From NCBI GenBank assembly GCA_911728435.2, contig OU452201.1:1798001-1862000 (forward strand): 64,000 nucleotides of DNA, given 5' to 3'. The notes under the pieces were generated by a model that worked only from the letters and a program-made list of their open reading frames with translations, was not told the DNA's origin and did no database searches. The position numbers were made by a program, and so were the translations under genes. Source of the DNA: Apoderus coryli. Taxonomy: Eukaryota; Arthropoda; Insecta; Coleoptera; Attelabidae. Below are positions 29,001 to 44,000 of the stretch, piece by piece. The stretch's first letter is position 1, and every line of letters starts with the position of its first letter.

Positions 29001-32000
29001 CACGTACGATTATATTGCGATGCGCCAACTAGTACTTCGTATTTCTTTTCTTCCCAAAAAAACTAGCCTTAAATTTTTTTTTATAAATGGGCGCATGTTG
29101 GACGTTTTCGCGTCCTCGTTTGGTTGAAAAGGGGAATTCATATTGTGGTTCAGGAAACTAATGATTTTTCAATAAATTAAATTTGGTGATGACAGGTATC
29201 AATTGTCGATAATTGTTCGCCAAGTTCTGTGTCCATGAAATCTGTATTTCGGTCTACAGATTTGATGGCGGCGGACTCTTCAACCTTCGTAGGCTGCAAG
29301 CTGGGACGAAGATCGTATTGTAATAAGACACCACGCCACTGGTATTATGTATACGAGTTGGGTGATTTTATAGATATTTTCTATTAGTTTGGGAAATATA
29401 ATATTTTTGTGAATATTATTTTAAGCAGATTGTTAGCGATGCTGATGAATTAATAATAATTCAGTAGATCAAAACATGTGTCACTTACCATGAGGTTGTG
29501 ATAAATGTACATATTTTTGATTAGATCGCAATGACCATGTGGTCAAAGTACCATCCGTGTGCGAACACATAAACTGTTTACCCTCATAGTGCCACGCTAT
29601 CGAACGTAACTCATTCGTCAGCCATCTCATGTCTGACGTTTTATTTCTCAGATCCCACAAAACTATTTGCCCACTTTCGTAACCTATTAATAACTGCAAC
29701 ATAATAAATAAAATTCTTAAATAACAAAGTAACAAATAAAATAAAAAATCGTCCACGTACTTTACTAGCGTCTAACGGGTTATCACTTAAATGTACTATT
29801 GCTCCTGGATGTGTCTTGCGTGTCCTGTAAATGTAAAACGTGAATGCATAAATAAATGCCTTGTTAGTATACAACATTCTGGCGATTTCCCAAACACTTA
29901 CAGTTCAATTGTTTTGTTCCAGTTGATCACATAGCCGGATAGTAGGAAGTTTTCTATTTGTACCACATGTACATTACCCCTTTCGGTACCTACATACACC
30001 CATTTCGATTGAAGCGGTAAATGAACGCAAGTTATCCTGCAAATAAAATACAAAAAAATACTCTTTTCAACGAAATAGTTCATTTTAACAAGGACTGAAT
30101 GTAGTACTACAGGGTATATCAAAAGAAAGATGCCAAAGTTGACATGAATGGTCATTGGACTAGACTTCACCTAATAAAGACGTTTATTATTATTATTTAT
30201 TTCAATCAGTTGTTTTATGAATCTTAAATGTAAATGTAAAAAAAAAAAGTTAGAATGATTATATAAAAGTACCAGCCAAAATTTGAAAAAATGCCCTCTT
30301 AATTAGCTAAAATATTCCATAGCACTTTATTAAAATAAAATTTCTAAATGTTGCTGCTTGGACAAATTCATCCAATTAAATTTGTATCCATCCACCTTCA
30401 TTAGTAAGAGTTTTGAAGTAGGGATTATGGATTACGAAATCAAATGTGACAACTAAATGTATTTCCTCTAAGTATTTTATACACTGTTAAGCCCGGGAAA
30501 TAAAAATAAAGGGATGAAAATGATAAATTACCCTATATACACTTTAATACTAACAAAAATACACCTTTTGAGATTAATAAATTACCTTACATTTTCCGTC
30601 GCATTTCTCGTTATTTCTCACACAGAGTTAAAAACACATTTTTCTCCGCCCAAAAACATATCTAGATAATAATATAGCATGGAAATTTTAATCTTTTTGG
30701 GGCATATTTGGGGTTAGAATTTAATTGCTCAAATTTGGGACCTTTTGTCATTGCACTCATATTTTTTTTTAACATTGTGGCCAAATGGAAACGAAATCAT
30801 ACATTTTTAGACAAGTCGATTTGACTCAAAAATGCAGGATATTTGCTTTTTTATTTGTATTTGGCCTACACTGTATATATATTTGGGTTTTATAGATATG
30901 TCTCATAGTTTTATAGTTTTCTACCTAATACAACACAAATATAATCTTGCGTAAACATTATGCAACATCTGCAAGTAATAAATTTATTTATCTTGGGTTT
31001 TTAATAAATATTCCTAAAGGAATTGTTAGATACCTAAAAGAACGACCTTTTTTCTAATCGAGAATATTGAGTTTATGAGTGAGCCCAAAGATAAAAGCAT
31101 ATATTAGAAAAGATAACCAGATGTTGTAAATACCGAGTGATAATTTAACACTCAAAATTCTCGAAATGTCTTCATGTAAATGTTAGTGTTTTTAGCCCAA
31201 ACTTTTGCGTTTTATTTCTAATAAAGTTTTCGATAAATTATTGACAAAATAAATACAACGTGGGTTAATACAGATTAATAAAGTTGATATTCTTTGTTTG
31301 TTCTTCTTTGATTAAAACTTGAATTACAAGCCGCTCGTAAAACTTGAATCGAACCGTAACAATTTGAATAGCATATTGGGATTCATTTGGATTGAGCTAT
31401 AACATTAGTATTCTTTCTGAATGTACATAATACCCGCTAATTTCAAAATGGTTACAATTATTTCGTAAAATATTGCATAACGTTTGCATATACAATAAGT
31501 GTCTTTGTCTTATTAGAAGAATTACAATCTTTAACGTACTGTATTTTTAGATTTGGATAAAAAATATTAATGTAATTCCAGTACCTGATGATGCCTCAAA
31601 AGCAAGACGAGACGTCGTAAGAGTAATTTTCATCTTACTTGAAAGAACCCGAATAAGTTTCTGATGATTTCGAGGAAAAAATGTCGTAAAATAATTTGAA
31701 AATAAATAAAAGAAGAAATTTTGATTTTACGTGATATAGAAGCCGAATACGTCTCACTTGTGGATCAAGAACTATACACCGTTAATATTAAAACTTTTTA
31801 CACTCTGTGTAAACCAATTCTTCTCTGTGACATTTTTTAAGTTATATTCTGTCACATAGAAATCTTATATTATATAATATGTACTCTAGAATGCTAATTA
31901 AATCCAGCCGAATACCAAAAAGTGTAACGGGTATGCAGAGTTTTCACGAACTACGCATGCTCCTCAGTAACTTATTTTCAGTACAGAGCTGTCATATTTA

Positions 32001-35000
32001 AAACTATTTTGTCGTTCGCCTTACAGAATTTATGCGACATATCTGTTTTATAAATAAATCCATATGTTGCGTCATACGAAACTGCTTGACAAAATCAAAT
32101 AATTTTTTTTCCAAATCTTATTAAATTTAGGAGATTTCGCAACAGCGTCTGTTTTCGCAAATTACGTTTCTCGTAGTGGGAATATCTGTCAGAGTCGGCT
32201 TCACAACAATTCAGATAGGTTTTATAATTGAGTTATGGTTTTATTCGTGGTATATTTTAATTGTTGATAGATATATACCTATTTGTGATTAAAATAGTTT
32301 TTAATATTTGTTATTTTGGTTTTAGTTCGTTTATTTAACAAACAATGAGGTGTATAGTGTTGTGGTGTAAAAATGAAGGTCTCATTCCTGGTATTAAGTA
32401 TTTTCAGTAAGTTATTGTTTCGGGTTTCTAACAGTCTCAGTTTGAGTCAATATGATACCATTGACATGATACTCATTTTTAGCTTGACAAAAAAAAGACA
32501 TGATGTTTGGATGCGGGCATTGGGATCCTAGTACAGAAAATGTATGTGATGGGAATGTCATATGCAGTAAGCATTTCGCTGCAGAAGATATCATTTGTAG
32601 ATAAGACGGCAAGAGGATCACCCTCGTACCCGATGCAGTTCCCAAACTTTTGTTGAAAAGAAGAGATTATGTAAATGAGAGTGGAAGTTAAATTCTTAAT
32701 CGTTTGATATCAAGACACTGTTTACTTAAAAGCAGTCTGTCAAAAATGCATGATATGTATGTCAAGAATATATTTCCTACGTTGTGTAGGTATACAAAGT
32801 TCGTTTGAATTCTGTTGTTAAACTGGAATATACTTAATTATAGAATCCTCCATGAAATTGCTGAGAATAAAAGTTCTACCAACCATGTTTTGTCACAAAA
32901 TACTATTGCGAGTAGTACGGATGATATGGAAGTGGTTTACATGGACACGGAAAATATTTGTGAAGTCACTGTTTCTTGCACCCCTTTTTTGAAGGCTGTA
33001 GAGAGGTAAGACGCCTAAGGTGGTTGTATAAACAAACAAATATTATATAATAATAAAATAAATAATTAGAATGCTCAAGTCCTTAAGATATTTTCCAGTA
33101 TTAGAATTTTTACTTATTTCTCGTTTCTGCTTAGATTAATTATTATTGGGTTGTACCTGTTAGACAATAAAGTATTTAGATATTTAATGTAATTTTTTAT
33201 TTCTTAAATTCCTTTATTCCATTTTTTTATTTGAATGTTACCAAATGGTAAAATTTGATTTTAAATATACCTATAACAGTAATATTACATTTAATCAAAG
33301 CCGGTCCTGTTGAAAAATAAGTTACTGGTGATCATGCGCATTATGGACAGCTCTACACTTTTGGTTACATTTTTGTACTACGGGATTATCATTCTAGAGT
33401 ATGTATATATATACGTGCACATCTATCTTAGTGGGCTCCATACGTGGATAAGGCGCCCTGGCCTCCACCAGAACCACGTTATTTACGCGTGTATACATTG
33501 CATATTTGAATTCCCCGGAAAAAAATAAACAAAGGCAACTTGAGAGGGGAAGAGATTTCGTAAAAAAAATATATACGAAAAAAGTATAGACTAAAGATAG
33601 AAACCGGGCTCCGCATATGACATGACAAACTCTCCTCCGGTGCATATAATTTGATATGTTATCTCGACCTAATGGTCACCGACGATGTTGCCATATCGAG
33701 GCATATTGTATATCTAAACAATATATGTAAATGTATCTTTATGGCCTCTACTTTGACTAGCCTCCGCTGTGTATATCATTTATAAACGCAGGCACGTTTT
33801 AATCGCCTCCGTCTTTTTATAACTAAATTTCACTTCGTTATTGAACTTGTTTTGTTGAGGAGTTATATATCAATTACTTACATTCATCTTATTGGGCTCC
33901 ATTTTTTATAATTAACTTCGCAGTCGTTTTCTGACCTAAATTCCTCTTGACTGGTTTTCTGGTTTTGCAGACGGGTTGTATATAAATAATGTTATATGCA
34001 TATAACTGATCAGCCTCTATTTTACATACAAAGAAAGTATTGTCTCCTTCGTTACTGGTAGACAAAAAATGACTAAACCAAGCAAATTGAGAAAATTTAT
34101 ATTTGGAATTTCAACTTACAACTACTCAATTAGTACAAGTATGAAACATTGAAATAACACGGTAACTAGTGAGATTCTTTTGCTGAATATTTTGTTCTTA
34201 TAAGGTAGGTACTATATTATAAGGAATCCTTATTTATTCCTTCACCAGAGGCAACCAACATCAGAAGATCAGCGGAAACAGTGTTCATTTCTTCCGATCG
34301 AATTGTAAAAATTCGACCTTCATGTATTCTTACCACATATCTACGTTGTGTTTACTTTTGGTACTTTTTTATTTTATTTATGCCTTCTGGTTTTAAAGCC
34401 ACATTTATGGTTAATATTAGTACATCTAACAAAATTGCTCCGAGGCTAGGCTTATGAGAGTCTTTATTAATACAAATTAATTTAAGTTAAAATGCCAGAT
34501 ATTAACCCTCCAGTAAATTTTAACTTATTTATGAAGTTTTTATCTAGCTAGGTATATTGATTAACAAAAACCCAAAGAAAGATAAATAAATAAGAACATT
34601 GTATGCAAGAACAGAACGAAATGATTGGATTAAAAAAATGTATCGTGTAATTTTAAAAATTATTTTGAAAGAAATATAAAATATACTCTATACTATAAAC
34701 AATAAAATAACGTTAAATAAAATCAAAAACAAATTCAAGTTATAGATAAATAATAGCTACTTAAAAGAATAAAATAAGACATAATACAGTAGGTATAATA
34801 TATCCATGAAATGACTGTAAAACGCTGAACTACAAATTCCTCAACTAAAAATAAGCCGATCTAGCCGTTTTGCCTACAGGGCGCTAAAGTTCTTAAATTA
34901 ATATCGTTTTTTCAGAATAATTTTTTTCTAAACGCCTTTATCAATTTTCACTAATTTTGAAACTAACCGATTTTTTGTTAATGCCTAGAAATTTCAAAAT

Positions 35001-38000
35001 GGTGCGTGATTCGTAAAGAAAAGTTTCTGTCTCCCGTAAAATTTGCGCTAGACATACAGTTTATCTACAAAAAGATTATTTACAATACCTTGAAATTAAT
35101 CATTGCCTATTTATTCGACACGAAAAAATATATGTCGAAAGTTTTAATTCTGAACAATGTTTAAAATAATTGTTATGTTTGTTTACTAGGCAACAATAAT
35201 AAATAATCTGACATAACGATAGTTTTTATTTCTTTTACGTAAATAATTATTGGTTCTTTAAAATGGACCATTATTCTATCGCTGAGAAGGTCGACATGCT
35301 TCTGGTATATGGATTATGTGAGAGAAATGGACGTATGAGTGTCAGAGTCTATCGTGAAAAATATCCAGAATTCCTATCGATCAAACTTTCACGAATATTA
35401 AGAAGTAAGTAACATAGAGAAAGGAGTAGTTTTCATGGAAATAATGTTAAGCCAGGACGCCAACTTAAAATTAGGACTGCTGAGTTTGAAGAGGAAGTTT
35501 TAAACAGAATTGAAGATGATCGCAAGTTAAGTCGTATACGCTAGGGGTTCGGATTGGAGATTTCCAGAAGTACAATTAATAACATTCTACGAGAGCAGTG
35601 TTTTACCAAAGGACCCTGAAAGTCGACTGACGTTTTATCATCTCATCAAGCCAATGAAAATACCACACATTCGTGCTAAAATGTGGTTTGTGCACGACGG
35701 AGCGCCATACTTCTTTAGTACCAGCGTTCGCAGATTTTCAAATGAAACATATCCTAATAGATGGATCGGAAATCGGCCAGCAAGGTCACCCGACTTAATG
35801 CCTCTGGACTTTGTTTTTAATTGAGAAATTTGTGGTTAAGCGTTGTACAGTAATTTCATGGACACCCTGTATAATAGATAACTAAAGAAACAAACTAACA
35901 AATACTGTTTAAGTTACTCAAATTCGTTGGGTTTGTTAAAATGTTTCAAGTGGTAGGTAATACTTTAACTGAAATTGAAGTCTGACGGGTGGGCCAATGC
36001 GATGAATGATGATACTACATTATTCCTTAGGCTTAAAATCTTTGTGGATCTTTGTTTAAATAATTGAATCAATACTTATGGATAAGTCGTGCGTCAAATT
36101 TACACTAGCTGTATATCTAAACAATATATGTGCATCTATATTATAGGCCTCCATTGCCGGAACACGTGTTCTATATATATAAACTATATATGTACATCTA
36201 TCTTAGTGGCATCTACTTTTTGTTAATAGCAAAATTTACATTTAGTGTATACAATCAGAACATATACACAACAAACTTACTAGCCTCCGCTGTGTATATT
36301 ACACAGGCCAACAAAATGAAAAAAAAAATTTGGTGCCAGAAATCTAACATCTGATTTTAGATGTTTTTAATGTGCTGATTCCAAAAATGCCACCAGATTT
36401 TTTCTATCAGCTCTAGTTTTTGAGATACACGTTACAGGTTAAATGATATATTTTTTTCTGATAAAGGACAACAAATAAAGAGATAAATATGTACTTAATC
36501 GTCAAAATAGGAATTTCCCAGAATCTAATTAGCCAAATGGATACCTGTAATTGTCCCTGACCCAATGTTCCTATACTAGGAACTACTCAATACAATGCTC
36601 TTACTTACTTTTATACCTGTAATTGCCTATGACCCGATCCTTCTATACCTGCTTGGCTGTACTTGATTTAGTATATTACTGAGTTTTCCCAAGTAAAGTT
36701 GTGCTATCATTTTGTGTAAATTTTGGTCGTTTTGTAGTATCAAGACACTAAACTGAAACAATGGCATCCACAAGCAGACGTACCTGTGTAAATCATCCCG
36801 ATGTTTTTTGTTATGTGTGTGGTGAATACACTTTGAAAGAGAGCAGAAAAAGGATTTCTGACTTTGTGAAAAGAGCTTATCTTGCCTATTTTGGCGTTCA
36901 TTTAGGAGATCAAGATAAATCTTGGGCCCCACATTTCATATGTAAAACATGTGTTGAACATTTGCGACAGTGGACAACTGGAAAGAGGAAGTGCCTAAAG
37001 TTTGGTGTACCAATGGTTTGGAGAGAACCGCGGAACCATCATGACGACTGCTATTTTTGTCTCGTTAATATTAAAGGCATAAATAGAAACAATAGACACA
37101 AATGGACATATCCTGATCTAGATTCTGCAAGAAGGCCTGTAGTGCATTCGGAAGAAATACCCGTTCCATCATTCAGCAGTCTACCCAAACTGACAGAAGA
37201 TGATACAGAAACATCAACGTCTGACGAAGTTAAAAGAATTCAATCAGAAAACGACAGCGATTTTGAAGCAGATTTAGCAACTCCGCAGTGTTTCAATCAA
37301 GAAGAACTAAACGATCTTATAAGAGACCTGAATCTCTCAAAGGAATCCGCTGAATTACTTGCATCCAGATTAAAAGAAAAAAATCTACTTTGTCGAGGTA
37401 CTAATATTACTTATTAAATTTTTATGTGATTAGTGACTAATGTAATTATGTAAATTAAGTTTTTGCAATAAATACTTAAATCCATGTGTCTTTGTTTTTT
37501 TTAACTGTCAATAGTAATATTATATATTATAACAGTTATAACGTAAATTATATACACAATTTTTTAAAAAATCTCAAAAACTAGATCTGATAGACAAAAT
37601 CTGAGAACCTTTTTACATTCTGCATCCAAAAATTACTCAGGAACAGTTAAAAAATCGCAGGCACCAAAATGTGTGTTGGCCTGTGTTATTTATACAAACA
37701 GACGTTTTAATCGCCTCCGCTGTTATATTTTTATAACTAAATACGACTCCATTATTGCAATTGTTTTGTCGACGAGTTGTATATCAATGAATTATTTACA
37801 TTCATCTTATTGGTCTCCATTTTTTACAATCTCTCGCTTTTTTTATACTGAAATTCTTCTTCATTGATTTTATTATTCGCAGGCGCTTTGTATATAAATA
37901 GTTTATGTGCATTTAACTTATTGGCCTTTATTTTTACATAAAAAATAAAGTATTGTTTTCTTAGTTATTAGTAATTAAAAAATGATTGAAAACAAGCAAA

Positions 38001-41000
38001 TTTTAAATTTGGAAATTCAACACAATATAAAATTAATATTCATATTACTCAATTAGTACAAATATTAAACATTGAAATAACACGGTAACTACTCGTATAT
38101 TTTCCTCGCTATAACTATATTTGTTCGACTAAAATATGGCTATAAAGTTGTTGTCCCGGAAAAAATTGTGAGTCAAAGGATCCGAGAAAAGTACCAATTA
38201 AGAATTATCTATGATTATGGGAAATTATATTTCAAGACATAAAAGAAATTCGAAGTCACTCCCATAAAAAGAGAAATATATTATAAAATTTGGTTTATGA
38301 ACAAATTACTATTTTCGACCTTGGTAATTAGCTACTGTTAAGTAACAAATAGATTCTTGCGCCAAGCAAATTTTAAAATAAAACTGAAAAAACTATGTGT
38401 TTATTATTGGCCAACTAGTACGTGCGGAGCCCAGTGCAACTAGCGGACAAGTACGTGTGTTGCTATGACAGGTTGAGAAATCAAATATACTTTACAATAC
38501 CTAAAATAAATAATTCTACCGACGAAATATACACATGAAGGTTTACGATATATGTTAGCTGGTATAATTAGCCACCAGTAACGTTGCCAAATTTAGGAGG
38601 CTAATATGTGTACTTACACGTGGAGCCCAGTGCAACTAGCGCACAAGTAAGTGTGTATATCTGTGTATGTCTAACGCGCCACGTGGTGGAATTTTTTCAA
38701 ACCCGGTTGTATATCTGTATGTGTGTATACTACCTAGTGGGCTCCACCCTAAAATTTGCCAGATGGGTGGGTATACCCTGTAGACCTGAAAAAACACTAT
38801 ATACACGGGGGTACGTAGTGGCCTCCGAAAAAACGCAGTCGCCTCCGTTTTGGAGCCCAGTGCGCTTAGCGTATATATATTTTGGAGGCCACTTTAACGT
38901 TTTGCATATATATATATACAATATAAGATTTCTGTGGTCACATCTATGAAACATTATTCCATATTTCCAAGAAGCTTATAAAGGATAATATATTTTTTCT
39001 TTTATTTTGATCCCTTTTCCACTATTTACGCACGCCTATGTAAGCAAGTTTTTTATGAGACATTTCATAGGTTATATTCTATCAAAGTTATAGACAACTA
39101 GTTAATATTTCTGCTGTGTTTAGGAAATATGTTTTTTTTTTTTAGTTTTTAACCCCTTTTTACACTCTTTTCGAACGCCAATGTGATATCTGAATAATTT
39201 ATGGCTATAACTTAAGTTTGGAATATGATAAGAGACTGCCGTTTTATGTCAATTTGTTTCTTATTTTACGCTTATTTAAACAAAGATATTTTACGCTTAT
39301 TTAAACAAAGATAGAAAAAGGACTAAATCAGTTACGAGTATTTCGATACTCAACGCCACCTAGCGAACATTTGGTAAAAAATAATGAAGTTTTGTTTTCT
39401 AGAACATCATTCCTTTAGCTGGTTGGCATCTATTAAAATGAAAGCACTGTATAAATAATTAGTTTCAAGTTTCATTATCGAAATTCAAAAGTCGTCTTCA
39501 CGCAGTCTACATACGTAATTTAAAACCAATTATTAGAGAATGATGCATCCGTCAAATATTAATATTACATGCAAATCATGCCCAGTAAGTGTGCCATAAT
39601 TAAAATGTTGAAATCAATCCGCAACGGCATTTCTCATATACCTGCGATATTCGCTTTTGCAAATTGAAAGGTATTTTATAAAACAACCAACATTCTAAAT
39701 TAAAAAACCTGTAGTTCGTACAGACGGTAATGAAAAGGCTTTGAACCCCTATATGAGCGTAATACTAGAGAAACTTTTAAATAAACAAATAAAAATAAAT
39801 ATGTTTTCAAAATATTCCCCAATGAACCTACAACAATTCCTGACATAAAAACTTTCATGCAATACAAGCTCAAAACTTTGTCCAACAATTAATTCCCGAA
39901 AAATCGATCGCCGCAGTTCCATCATTGGACACCCTGTATAAAAACAGCTTTTCACAAATATATCATACTAATTCACGAACAATTACTCTGGTACTTACTT
40001 TTCTTTTTGAAATTTTAAACTCTGCACAATCTGCGGCAGTTTCTGTCTGAAATTCCACAAATGCAACGTATCATCCGCTGTCACAGAAATTAGTGCGCCT
40101 TCATTGATGAGAAACTGTAGATGCAGTACTGCTGCCGCCCCCGGTGGTCCATCCAAGTCATGTCTGACATGGACATCGACGCCCGGCTGCCCCAATCTGA
40201 ATAGGGATTCAAGGAAAATATCGACATTTTTGTTTCGAATAAAAATTACATTAATTAAACTGTATTATAGAAATAGTCCATTGTACGTGGAGTTTATCAT
40301 TTAATGATAAATCAAACTTCGTCTTCTCCACAAATAATGTGTACAGACACATTTGTGGAGAAGACGAAGTTTGATTTATCATTAAACTGTATTTATTTGA
40401 CTACTTATATGTCACAACACTGTTCAGACTGCACACTTCATAACTGTCCTCTGTCCCTGTTACGTTGCCTATATGTATGGCTCGCCTTCTTTCTCGAACA
40501 CTTCCAGTGAGTAGTCGATTGTTCTATAACGTTCTGGTGCACGTATCGTACCAAATTAACACAGCGATTTATAGCCTACTAAATTTGTAGAATATATCAC
40601 CTGATTACTATAGTATAGCCAACGCGGTGTTGCCGGATGTATTTATTTATCTCTAAGCGTAGGGGACATTTTTATATTGGTCACAATATTAACAAATATT
40701 TTGAACAACAGTCAAATTCTTTTTCAAATGATATGCCATTAACTTTTTAATTTGATGTCTGTAAGAATATGTTACAAATAAAAATTTAATGGGGGGAGTG
40801 TCCATTTAGCTGTGAACACCCCTGGAATTTTAAGTCGAAGTTATATACAGTGTTCCATTTAAAATAAACAAACAATACACTACCTAAACTTCCACGGCAT
40901 ATGAAATTATATTTTTCCAATCTTTACGGCAGTCTGTCCCTGAGGAATACCCTGTATACTCAACTCAACTTAAAAATCTCACTCCACTCTAAAATGTTAC

Positions 41001-44000
41001 ACTTCACGTTTCCAAGTAGGTAATTCTATGAATATTTAACTTGCGAATTCACCTCAAAAGCTATCTGTGGAACGTCTAAAGCGCTACCCCTTAACACATA
41101 TATAACATTTACAGAAGGGATGTGTAAACACCCCAAAATTTCAGGCTGAAAACATGGTTAATATTTAATCATTTTAGTTCAACAGGTATACTTACAAAGA
41201 TGTAGGTATTATTATTGTTATTTGTCTTTGTGTTGTACAACGAAAATGGTGTCTAAATTTCCGCACATCTCGTAATATCCCTAAGAGTAATTATTAGTAT
41301 TTTTCATTGTCATGTTGAAAAACAAATAGCAAGGAATTTAATCTTAGCGGAGATGATAATAACAAAGTTTTACGGCGGAGTTAGCTTGTTAGAGTTTTTC
41401 TTATTCTTTGACTAAATGCGAATTTAACTGCCGCGGATAACGTGGAACAAAGTCAAAAGGTGCTTTTTAAATTAACATTGCTAGATAAGTTTTATGCTAC
41501 ATATTTTAACAAAACTTTATATTCGGAATTTGTGTGTGCTACATTTGTGTCTGATTCGAAATCAAACTCGCCTGACTCGGACTCGTCTTATTCGGACTCG
41601 ACTGAGTCTGCCTCGAGCTCGCCTGATTGGAGTCGATTGACTCAAAACGTCTGATTCTGACTCGCCTGACTCGGACTCGTCTGACTCTGATTAGTATAAT
41701 TCTGACTCGTCTGATTCGGACTCGCCTGCCTCGGAGTCCACTGAGTCTGACTCGTCTGATTCGGACTCGCCTAACACTGACTCGCTACTCCTTTGACTCG
41801 GACTCGCTTGCTTCGGACACGTCTGATTCGAAATCAGCCTCGTCTATTTCGGACTCGTCTGATTCGGGCTCGCCAGACTCTTCTGATTCAGACGCGACTG
41901 AGTCTGACTCGGACTCGCCCGATTAGTGTCGACTAACTCAAAACGTCTGATTCTGACTCTGACTCGCCTGTCTCGGACTCCACTGAGTCTGACTCTTCTG
42001 ATTCTGACTCGCCTGACTTGAACTTGTCTGATTTTGAGTCGCCTGACTCGGGCTCGTCTGATTCGGACACACCTAACACGGAGTCGCCGGACTCGTCTGA
42101 TTCGGACTCGTCTGACAATGACTAGTATGATTCTGACTCGGCTGATTCGGACTCGCCTAACTCTGAATCGCCTGCCTCTGACTCCACTGAGTCTGACTCG
42201 TCTGATTCTGAGTCGCTTGACTCGAGCTCGCCTAACACTGACTCGCTACTCCTTTGAATCGGACTCGTCTGATTCGAACTCAGACTCGTCTAACTCGGAC
42301 TCGTCTGCTTCGGGCTCGCCGGACACGGGCACTTCTGATTCAGACGCGACTGAGTCTGACCCGGACTCGCCTGATTGATGTCGACTGACTCAATATGTCT
42401 GATTCTGACTCTCCTGACTCGGACGCGTCTGATTCGGATTCGCCTAACTCTGACTCGCCTGCCTCGGACTCCACTGAGTCTGACTCTTCTCATTCTGACT
42501 CGAACTCGTCTGATTCGGACTCACCTAACACTGACTCGCCGGCCTCAGACCCGCTACTCGTCTGACTCGGACTCGTCTGATTCGGACTCGCCTAACTCTA
42601 TTCGCCTGCTCGGACTCGATTGAGTCTGACTCGTGTGCGTGTGATTCTGACTCGCCTAACTCTGAATCGCCTGCTCGTACTCGATTGATTCTGACTCGCC
42701 TGACTCGAACTCGTCTGATTTTGAGTCGCCTGACTCGGGCTCGTCTGATTCGGACTCACCTAACACGGACTCGCCTGATTCGAACTCGTCTGAATCGAAA
42801 TCGGACTTGCCTGATCTGATTCGAACTCGTCTGATTCGAAATAGGACTCGCCTGATTCGGACTCGTCTGAATCGAACCCAGCTGATTCGAACTCGGACTC
42901 GTCTGACTAGGCAAAGTTACGTAAGGCTACCTAAAGCTACGCAATGCATCGCGAGACGACGCAAAGCTACGCAAAGCCTCGCCGGGCTACGCAAAGCTAC
43001 GCAGTGGTACGCGAGGTTATGCAGTGGTACGCGAAGCTACGCAAATATACGCAAAGACTTGTCTGACTCTGACTCGCCTGACACTGACGCGTCTGATTGG
43101 AACTCAGACTTGTCTGATTCGAAATCGGACTCGCCGGACTCGGATTCGCCTGACTCTGAAGCGTCTGAATCCGACTCGCATGACTCCGACTCGTATGTTT
43201 CGGACTTGTCTAATTCGAACTCAGACTCGAAAACTTCGGGCAAAGAAATGATCGTATAACACGCTGAATTAACGGTCTTCTGATTTTCTAAAGCCACAGT
43301 TGCGACATGATTCGATTATTCTGCATTTACGAGATTAGTAGCAGTGGAGAATAGACAGTATACATGGTATAGTAATTTGTTGGTGTATAATGAAGTTTTT
43401 AAATAATTTACTTAAACCTAGAAGCTAGACGAATAATGTTAGAATTAATATATAAATAATAAAATAATGGCTGCTGTTTCCCCATCAGTCAAAAAAAAAA
43501 CTAGCCGGGAAACACGTATGTAAATTTTACTTTTATCTCTCTCTTATGTAAGTACTATGATGACGTGAATAGAAAACTCATTAAAAACTTTTTAACAACT
43601 TTCAATAAATTGAACTTGAGGAGTTCAACACAAAGCTGACTCGAATATAATCTGTCAATTTAACTTTAGAATTAAATAATCGAAAAACGTCACAAAAATA
43701 ACTACATAATGCAATCCATAGTTAAATGCATATTATAATCAGTCAGTTCTATTAGTAGAATGAAGAATAAAGCAGATATCTTACTCATACATTTTCCTAT
43801 TATATTACAGGGCTATTCATAAATATGAGACAGGCTTAACAATAAACAAAAGCTGGTGCACATCAGCGAAGGGAAGTAGATATACCTATTCGTGCATTAG
43901 AATAGATTGTGTTGAATGAAAAACAGGTCGTTATTAGGAGTTGTAGACGTAGACCAGGTAAAATGCGTTGGTGTTACGTTCAAATAGAACTATTAGAATA

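Larger units (their letters stand above)
36116..38095. repeat. Dispersed repeat with GCCTCC motifs, copy B, interrupted by a transposon
   Basis: Matches copy A on both sides of the 36302-37685 insertion. At the breakpoint copy A reads GTGTATATCATTTATA and copy B reads GTGTATATTA, element, TTATTTATA. Confidence 0.8.
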
